DNA of 64,000 nt. Source: Siniperca chuatsi (lineage: Eukaryota > Chordata > Actinopteri > Centrarchiformes > Sinipercidae). Each line of letters opens with the position of its first letter. The stretch's first letter is position 1. The notes below the pieces were generated by a model, which did not search any database, was not told the origin of the DNA, and was given only the letters and a program-made list of their open reading frames with translations. The DNA is taken from contig NC_058063.1 in the NCBI RefSeq assembly GCF_020085105.1, forward strand, positions 15,423,262-15,487,261, written 5' to 3'. The position numbers and the translations under genes were made by a program. Below are positions 57,450 through 64,000 of this stretch, in pieces.

Positions 57450-57734
57450 CGTGTGGACCCGCCCCGCCTTGCCCCTTCCAATAAAGCAGAGGAAAAGTCA
57501 CCGCTCCCCTACCTTCATGCAACCAACCCCACGGCGAGGCAGGCGCAGAGGAGCGGCGGCGTAAAATGAAACCACTGAAGCCCGCGTGTGTGTGTGTGTG
57601 TGTGAAGGCGGCGCACAAAGATGATTAATTAGTAAAATAAAGCTCTCGGTAACTGGACGCCGAAGCTGATCTGGTCTCGGGACTCAACAGAGGACACCGG
57701 CGCATGTGAAGGTTATGCTTTTAGAGATGGCCAG
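57450..57734 (+). other. tesk1: Promoter and probable noncoding first exon of tesk1
   Basis: GC boxes (CCCGCCCCGCC, about 57457-57467) lie in a CpG-rich block, followed by a short GT run. GCCAG|GTAAGT at 57735 is a perfect donor. A strong pyrimidine tract and CTTCAG acceptor at 58546 would join it to the leader before the start codon. The transcription start is not defined. The proposed exon contains upstream ATGs. Confidence 0.45.
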
Positions 57735-58546
57735 GTAAGTCAGACCCTACTTTGCAGGCAAGCACGCGTCCCCCGGTCGCTCGGTGCAATTGTGCGTCAG
57801 CGTTTTCAGTTTGAATCATGTAGCTGATATGTGCGTGCGTTTGTGTGTCCGGAGTGGACTTGAGTCCGTGACAGACGAGCTCACAAACTCAGCTCGGCAT
57901 ATATAATTTAGGCAAGCCGCAGTCAGGCTGTGGGGAGATCCGCGACACACGCAGGTTCCTGCAGAGCATCAGGAGGCTCCTGCGGGCTGCATCTGCGCTG
58001 TCTACAGACCCCCAATGTGACCGAGCGACCATTAGTGCATCCATGAATACTGCCCGAGTGATTGGAAAGAGCGCCTGTGTGTGCAAAGTGCAGGCAATGA
58101 CAATTAGAGGCGATATCTTGCTGCATCCACGGCTGTTATCACCGGAGAGCAGATAGTATGTCAAACAGCCTCGTTTACGATCAACTCTCTGATGGATTTG
58201 TTTTTCTTAACGACCTTATTGTTTTGTCTCACGCGCCCCGTGAGACCAAATTTGATCCTGTTTGTCTTCACGGTAATGCAGATAAAACGTGAAACACAGT
58301 TTGAGAGGAGCAATCAGGCTTGAAAATGCCTCGAAGCATTGTGCGTCAGAGAGTTTTGGGATCCAGGCTATAATAATTAGCCACACTGATCAGATTGATA
58401 TTGTCAATAACTCTTGTAGTTCAGTCTCCAGATTCAGTCGATGTAAGCAGGAGTTTGTGGCAGATGAGCCACATCAGATACACGCACTTTATGATTTAGT
58501 GAATTAACGCCCCTTTTCCGCCCCTCTCTTCGCTCTCCCTCTTCAG

Positions 58547-59095
58547 TTTAAGGCTGCAGCGTCACTGAGGCAGCTCTGTGCGCACTGGAAACCCGGGATT
58601 CAATTGGTGGAACCAGGAGGGCAGCCCCGGCCTCTTCCACTGCAGGAGGATCGGAGTTAAGGAAACCGAGAGAGAGAGAGAGAGAGAGAGCGACGCCGCT
58701 GCCAAGACAGCAGGAGCAGTAGCAGCCTGCGCAGTTTCGACAACGGCACAGCCTCCTCTGCTGCACGGCATGAGGGACTTCACCCAAACTGCGCACTGAA
58801 TCTGCAGGATGCACCGCTGCAGCTGCGTAGTTTGTTAGACACACAGACACAAGACTGTTCCGGACCTCTGCAGGAATTTGACAGAGGAATTAGGCCTAAC
58901 CGGTGTCTGACCACAGCTGCGATATTTGGTTTCCCAACAGAGTTTATCATCCCTCCCCTCCAGAGAGCCCTGCGCTGTGGCCTTGTAGCGGACATGGGAC
59001 ATGTAAACAGTAGTCGGGCTGGATTTTAAACTACGCACACGTCCCACGTCCTCCTCCAGCCTCCTCCTCCTTCTCCTCCTCCCGGGGCGTCCGAG
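58547..59095 (+). other. tesk1: 5' untranslated part of the first coding exon of tesk1
   Basis: Between the CTTCAG acceptor at 58546 and the start codon at 59096 the sequence is GC-rich and non-coding. It holds a GA array (58669-58690) and several upstream ATGs, including 58770, 58809 and 58994, each in a short frame. Confidence 0.5.
58669..58690. repeat. GA microsatellite in the tesk1 leader
   Basis: About eleven GA units. Confidence 0.9.
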
Positions 59096-59284
59096 ATGGA
59101 GACGGAGAGGGTCGAGCCGGAGCAGGAAGGAGAGGCAGAGCCGCCCATGCACAGCGTTCACGGAACCAACCGGATCAGACCGTCCTCCTACCGGGCCCTG
59201 CGCAGCGCCGTGTCCAGCCTGGCCCGCTTAGATGACTTCAGCTGCGAGAAGATCGGCGCGGGCTTCTTCTCCGAGGTGTTCAAG
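59096..59284 (+). CDS. tesk1: TESK1-type protein kinase, first coding exon (gene continues beyond the right edge)
   Basis: TESKs are LIM-kinase-related dual-specificity kinases that phosphorylate cofilin and so stabilise actin filaments. This exon gives 63 residues. An acidic N-terminus of about 25 residues is followed by [21 protein letters not shown], then the ATP-binding glycine loop [11 protein letters not shown] (residues 53-63). The R-S-A-V-S-S-L-A-R block fits human TESK1 better than TESK2, while C-E-K-I-G and V-F-K are TESK2-like, so paralogue assignment (tesk1a, tesk1b or tesk2) is open. The donor AAG|GTGAGA is phase 0, just where mammalian TESKs break. The start ATG lies in CCGAGATGG. 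The rest of the kinase is not within the next 4.7 kb. Confidence 0.88.
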
Positions 59285-59663
59285 GTGAGAGAAAGTGTGT
59301 GTGTGGTCTAAACAGGGTGAACAAGTATGTTTTAGTACTTATTTTCTCAGTGTACTTAAGTTATGCACAAGCTGTCTTGTTGAAGACAAGCTCAATGTTA
59401 ACGGTCACATCCTCCAGGTCTCCATGGTTACACATAAGATGTAGGCTACGTTTGTCTGTATTTGATTATTTAAGACGATTAGACAGTGTGAACTTCACTA
59501 AACCTTGTTTGACAGCCCTGAGTGAGTTGTTTACTTCCTCACTTGACTCAACTTGATCCCTCACCGTCTATGAAAGAAGTGTTTGGCTATGATCACCTAA
59601 ACCCAGACACCAAGAAGAAAAGATGCTGAATTATTGCAGGAGGAAGTTGGTGATGGAGTCTTC

Positions 59664-59664
<1 letters not shown>

Positions 59665-59702
<38 letters not shown>
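59665..59702. repeat. TGAT tetranucleotide microsatellite
   Basis: About nine TGAT units. Confidence 0.9.
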
Positions 59703-60103
59703 TATTTTAAATGCTGGCATCATGGTGGAAATTACACCTCACTGTCCCATCTAATGGTCCTCTCCTCTCCACACGTGTTTGCAGCGTTCCACATGTTGTG
59801 TAAGATGGACACTGTGTTTTGGTGTGTAAGTGGATACGGTCAGGACAGGTAGACCTGGCACACGTGTAGGTAACCATATACTCCCCATCTCTGTTCAGAG
59901 GATCGCCTCATTAGCGATGGCTCTGAGTTGCCACATACAGCCCAGTGTGATGGTGTGAGAGAGAGAGCACAATACAAAGAGACGTTGAGATGTGAACTTG
60001 CGTTATATGCTAAAAAGGTCATGGAAATTAATTACCTTTTTAGGTCCTGTTTGTGTTCAAGGATCATAAGATGAAAGAGCTCGACATGCTTTTTGTTGAC
60101 TGT

Positions 60104-60653
60104 TATAGGGCAACTATTTTCTCAATGAATCGATTAATCGTCTTGTCTAAAAACTGTCACAAAATAGTGAAAATAGTTTTCCTCAGTCCCTCAGGTTACG
60201 TCTTCAAATGTCTTGTTTTATCCAACCAACAGTCCAGCAACCAAAGATATTCAGTTTACAATCATGTGACAAAGAAAAGCATCAAATCACACACTTGAGA
60301 GGGTCAAAACAGCAAATGTTTGTTTCATGTATAGTGCAGAAACTATCAATCGACAGACACGACTCAATAGTTTTGATAATCAATTAATCATTAAGTTATT
60401 TAGTAAGGGAAACATGCAAATTATTCAGTTTCCTGCTTCTCAGATGTGAGGATTTGCGGCTCTTCTGTGTTTTGTATTATTGTAAATTTGTTTCATATGT
60501 GGGTTTGGATTGTTGATCGGAAAAAATAAACTTTTTGAAGATGTCACCTCTGAGAGAGTGTGATGGACACCTTTTAGATTAAATGATAAATTGATTTATC
60601 ATAAAAAATAATGAACCGGGGAACCTATGATGAAAATAATTAGTTGCAGCCCT
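60104..60653. mobile_element. TAGGGCTGCAA-family element
   Basis: A degraded left end, TAGGGCAACTATTTTCTCAA, and right end TAGTTGCAGCCCT enclose AAATGTCTTGTTTTATCCAA and AGATATTCAGTTTACAATCA, blocks shared with 47691-48044. Longer than the reference copy. Confidence 0.7.
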
Positions 60654-61640
60654 TGTCGTGTAATTTTCTTACTGGTGGTAAAAATAAATCCCCCCAATAC
60701 TCTAATCACCCTTGGCCTGTGAAAGTAATCGCTAGGCGTGATTATTGTACTCGTATACAAGTAGCCACATGTGCACATCTGGATTGTTTGTGGTGAATTT
60801 AGAGCAGTTTATGCCTCTGTAATGTTATGCAGAGTGTAATTGGATATTTCTCCTCCTATCACTCCTGCTTCAAACAAAGGTGACGGTGTGTCCTGCAGAG
60901 TTCATGTTTCAGTGTGTAGTTTAAGGTCTCTTTTAGGAATCTTAGAGCCCAAAAAAATCCTCAAACAAGATTTAAATGATTAAAAACTGCTAACATGTGT
61001 CGAACTAATCCCAAAGCAGACACTTGACATCAAAAGTCACTTTTATTCAACACTATTTTTTTAGTTGGCCGAGTTGGTATTGTAGTTATCAGTTATGTAA
61101 ATAGTCAGAAATTGTGTGCTCAGACTGAAAGGAAGCTTTACTCTTCACTTTCAACAAGAATAACTGTAAATTAAACAATATCATGAGGTATCAGTGCCTA
61201 CGATAATGCCCGGTTGTTAATATGAGATTATTAGGCGCTTTTTCACACCAATGTGGGAGCCATGTGTATTCTCCTTTCCTGCTTCCTTCTTCTAGGTACT
61301 TGTTTGATCATTGGGTCTGTAGCTGAATGCATGATGTGGGTACATACAGTACATATCCCCCCCAATAAATCTGGTGTTCTGGCTTGTTTTCAGGTTGACC
61401 ACCATGTTTTTTGTTTTTTTTTTAAGTTTTATTCAGTGGGATTTTTAAGCAATTTATACAGTGGAGAAAGCTGTGAGATGTGGTTTAAAGGAAAAAGAAG
61501 CTGTTTATCAGGACAAAAATTTAACTTGTTGCAAAAGTGGTTTCTTTCTTCTATTTTGTGCACAATTTATTTGAAAACAACTGAAATCACACGTGATGTG
61601 TGTACATATGATGCTATGATTTCTGTTTTTTCTTTGGTAT

Positions 61641-61920
61641 TAGGGCTGCAGCTAATCATGATTCACATTATAGATTAATCTGCTGAATACTTGGTTTGGT
61701 CTATGAAATATCAGAAAATAGTGAAAAATGCCCATCAAGTGTTTCCAAAGAAGCTGATGTCTTCAGATTGCTTGTTTTGCCCAAAAAAAGTGGAAAAATA
61801 TTCAATTTATTACCATATAAAACAGACAAGCAGGACATTTTCACATTTTAGAGGCTGTAACCAGAACATTTTTGCAAAAAAAAATTCTACTAGTCTTGTC
61901 AAAATTGTTTCAGCTCTACT
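61641..61920. mobile_element. TAGGGCTGCAA-family element
   Basis: Left end TAGGGCTGCAGCTAATCATG, interior TATCAGAAAATAGTGAAAAA, right end about TTTCAGCTCTA. Confidence 0.75.
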
Positions 61921-62663
61921 TTGTATATGTGTGACCAAAAGATGTCTTGCTGTATTTTTGATCTGTCATACAGTAGCATCTTGTAATGGGATGGGCCAAA
62001 TGTTTGGGATGACGAGTAAATGAAACTTACTATAACCTTAAGAAGATAAAACATGACAATTGGCAGGATTGTCAAGTGATTCATACTACCATATTTAAGA
62101 CTTCTAGTACTGAGAGATTAAATGAAAGATAAGTTAAAATAACAGATTTTGACATATCATCAATTTAAAGTTCATAAACTCATTTTAATGTGCTCTCTGA
62201 ACAATCCAGTCTTAAAAATGCACAGCCAAGTTGACACAAAAAGTTTATGACTAGTCTTTCTAAAAAAAAAAAAAAGACTCTTCCAGGCCACTCAGTCCTC
62301 CGAAGCCACTCCCTCAGCTTTGCCCTTTGAATGGCCATTGAACATGCAAATGTCACCGTGTTTACTGCTGGCTTGTCAAGTTGGCACTTAGGCTTGGATC
62401 CGCTTGCCCTTTTGATAGCGCCGCATAAATGCTAAATTGTTACAGCGGCTATCAGTCACATTTAAAAAGTTTGCTGACATGGCTGAACGATTGTTTCTGT
62501 ATCCTGGTTTAGTTCAGAGGAAAGGGCCCGACTGTTCTGCAGAAAAACCTCTCACATGTGTTACTTAATTTTAGCAGTCACTAAAATGTATATGCTGCAT
62601 TTACTTACATTCAGGCTTTGAAATGGATGACCTGCACTTGGCTACAAAGGCTCTGGCCTCCTG

Positions 62664-62664
<1 letters not shown>

Positions 62665-62694
<30 letters not shown>
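62665..62694. repeat. GT microsatellite
   Basis: About 15 GT units. Overlapping ORFs here are repeat read-through. Confidence 0.9.
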
Positions 62695-62698
<4 letters not shown>

Positions 62699-62931
62699 TG
62701 TTAAGCTTCAGTCCCCAGTGCAGATCAATGGAGGCTCGCGGCAGGCAGACAGGCAGCCATGCCCCTCTCCAGTGTTGTTCAGCCCGAAAAAAAAAAATAA
62801 AAAAAAAAATAAGAGCAAGACAAAAAAGCGGGAGAAAGGAAGGGAGCAGACGTGTCGAGACAAATCCTTCAGGTGCTGGTTTTCATCTTCCTTTCATATT
62901 CTCCAAAGGAAAAGAAAGGTTCCTTGTGTCT

Positions 62932-62951
62932 GTGTGTGTGTGTGTGTGTGT
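62932..62951. repeat. GT microsatellite
   Basis: About ten GT units. Confidence 0.85.
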
Positions 62952-63404
62952 CACCAGCTTTGGCCTTGTGCAAGACTCTGTTTTTGTTTTGACCCCATCA
63001 GCCTCAAATTTGAAATGAAGGCTTGAAAACAATAAAACCCCTCAATCACAAAGACATTGTGCCATCACTCATCGGTTCAGGAAGTAATTATTTATTTTCT
63101 CAGGGCTGCATGGTTTTTAAAACAAACAAGTTGGATCTAATTGCATTAGTGCTACTGTGTCATTTTCCAGCTGTTTCTGTTCTGTATATTTGCTAATACA
63201 GATAACACCTGCCGTCTAAGAACACAGAAACGCAGAACAGGCTTCTTAGCAGATTTGGTTCTCATTTGGCCTTTCTCCATAATTTACATGAGACATGGAA
63301 ATCTCATGGCATTGTTTTCAAAAGCTTCCACAGAATACCAGACTGACTTGTCCCATGTTGCTAATTGCTAATGTTTTACCACACCGTCACGATTTTTGTG
63401 TTTC

Positions 63405-63790
63405 AAAGAAATGGTTCAACATTTTGGGGAAAAACGCTCACTTTCTTGTTGGGAGTTAAATGAGATGGATACCATTTTTATGTCTGTATGCTAAATCTGA
63501 AGCTATAGCCAGCAGTTGCTTAGCTCACGTCCCTGCACCTGTAAAGCTCACTAATTAACACAGTATTATCTTGTTTGCTTAATCTGTACAAAAAACGTTT
63601 TGATGATGGGGTTATGTGCCAGAAGTTACCTTTTGGCCAAAGTCAGGTTAGCCATTTTCCCTTGTTTCCAGTCTTTGTGTCAGCTACAGTAAGCTAACTG
63701 CTAACTGCAGCGTCATATTTACAGACATGAGAGTAATTTAGAATCAATCTTGAACTCTCAGCAAGAAAGCTAACAACATATAAAACTATT
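63405..63790 (+). mobile_element. Dispersed TIR-type element, opposite orientation to 36357-36720
   Basis: TGGTTCAACATTTTGGGGAA, GCTCACTAATTAACACAGTA, TGTTTCCAGTCTTTGTG and ACAGACATGAGAGTAA match the reverse complement of the element between nelfa and faah2, at moderate divergence. Confidence 0.7.
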
Positions 63791-64000
63791 TCTTCAAAAT
63801 ATTGTATGTATATATTTTTAATAACTCGGGTACAATAAATCAAATGGTAACATTTACATTTAATATTACACATGGTCTGTTACAAATGAATAAATGTAGT
63901 TTTACTGTCCTGTTTCCACCCTGCTAACAAAACCTTTAAGTGAAACACTGAGTTTTTAATATCTAGAAAGAAACGTAAGAATCTGCTGCTTCAGTCTTCA

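Larger units (their letters stand above)
51173..57450. other. Intergenic DNA between faah2 and tesk1
   Basis: No gene supported. It holds a LINE tail at 52930-53225, a GC-rich island at about 53945-54240, a poly(T) run, a dispersed repeat at 55215-55410, a CA array and repeat fragments at 56630-56965. The rest is AT-rich and unassigned. Confidence 0.5.
59285..64000 (+). other. tesk1: tesk1 intron 1 (partial)
   Basis: No further kinase exon is recognisable. It contains a GATT array, two TAGGGCTGCAA-family elements, two GT arrays, a unique-looking block at 62280-62500 and a TIR-type element near the end. Confidence 0.65.

Noticed and set aside
58548-59161. Minus-strand ORFs antisense to the tesk1 leader and exon 1
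   Set aside because: GC-rich shadow frames with no motif. The plus strand carries a clear kinase start.
62623-63026. 131- and 118-codon ORFs
   Set aside because: Both are built from two GT arrays and an A-rich stretch, giving Cys-Val and Lys runs. No gene.

Overview
The window is vertebrate nuclear DNA, almost certainly from a teleost fish. Its genes are split by GT-AG introns, its proteins match vertebrate families exon by exon, and the space between exons is AT-rich and full of repeats typical of fish genomes: tRNA-derived SINEs, L2-like LINE tails, short terminal-inverted-repeat (TIR) elements, and CA, GT, AT and GATT microsatellites. The repeat families look percomorph-like, which is inference only. 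There are no bacterial operons, CRISPR arrays or viral genes.

Layout. (1) 2394-4236, minus: exons 1 and 2 of nat8l (N-acetylaspartate synthetase); the exon carrying most of the acetyltransferase fold lies beyond the left edge. (2) 4.4-22.1 kb: a long repeat-rich interval. Its only coding candidate is an unrecognised last exon at 14714-14892, plus, with two poly(A) signals. (3) 23216-26057, minus: nicol1 (C4orf48), a 90-residue secreted peptide in three exons. (4) 27731-35447, plus: nelfa, complete in eleven exons (547 aa), head-to-head with nicol1. (5) 37532-48992, minus: faah2, complete in eleven exons (529 aa), tail-to-tail with nelfa. (6) 49.1-57.4 kb: intergenic, repeat-rich. (7) 57.5-64 kb, plus: 5' end of a TESK1-type kinase gene, with a probable noncoding exon, the first coding exon (59096-59284) and the start of a long intron.

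The order nat8l - nicol1 - nelfa with these orientations matches human 4p16.3 (NAT8L, C4orf48, NELFA) as I recall it. FAAH2 is X-linked in humans, so the faah2-tesk1 side is a different arrangement. The genes do not form one pathway: nat8l makes N-acetylaspartate, nicol1 is a secreted signalling peptide, nelfa controls RNA polymerase II pausing, faah2 hydrolyses fatty-acid amides and tesk1 is a cofilin-pathway kinase.

I rebuilt all exon boundaries by hand from splice sites, reading phase and remembered human proteins. Every junction in nicol1, nelfa, faah2 and the visible part of nat8l keeps frame. I found no clearly new biological system. The most unusual DNA structures are a roughly 260-bp hairpin insertion flanked by a perfect 17-bp direct repeat (50771-51063), a roughly 1.2-kb foldback element in faah2 intron 9 (38817-40041), a GC-AG intron in faah2, and the unrecognised acidic exon at 14.7 kb.
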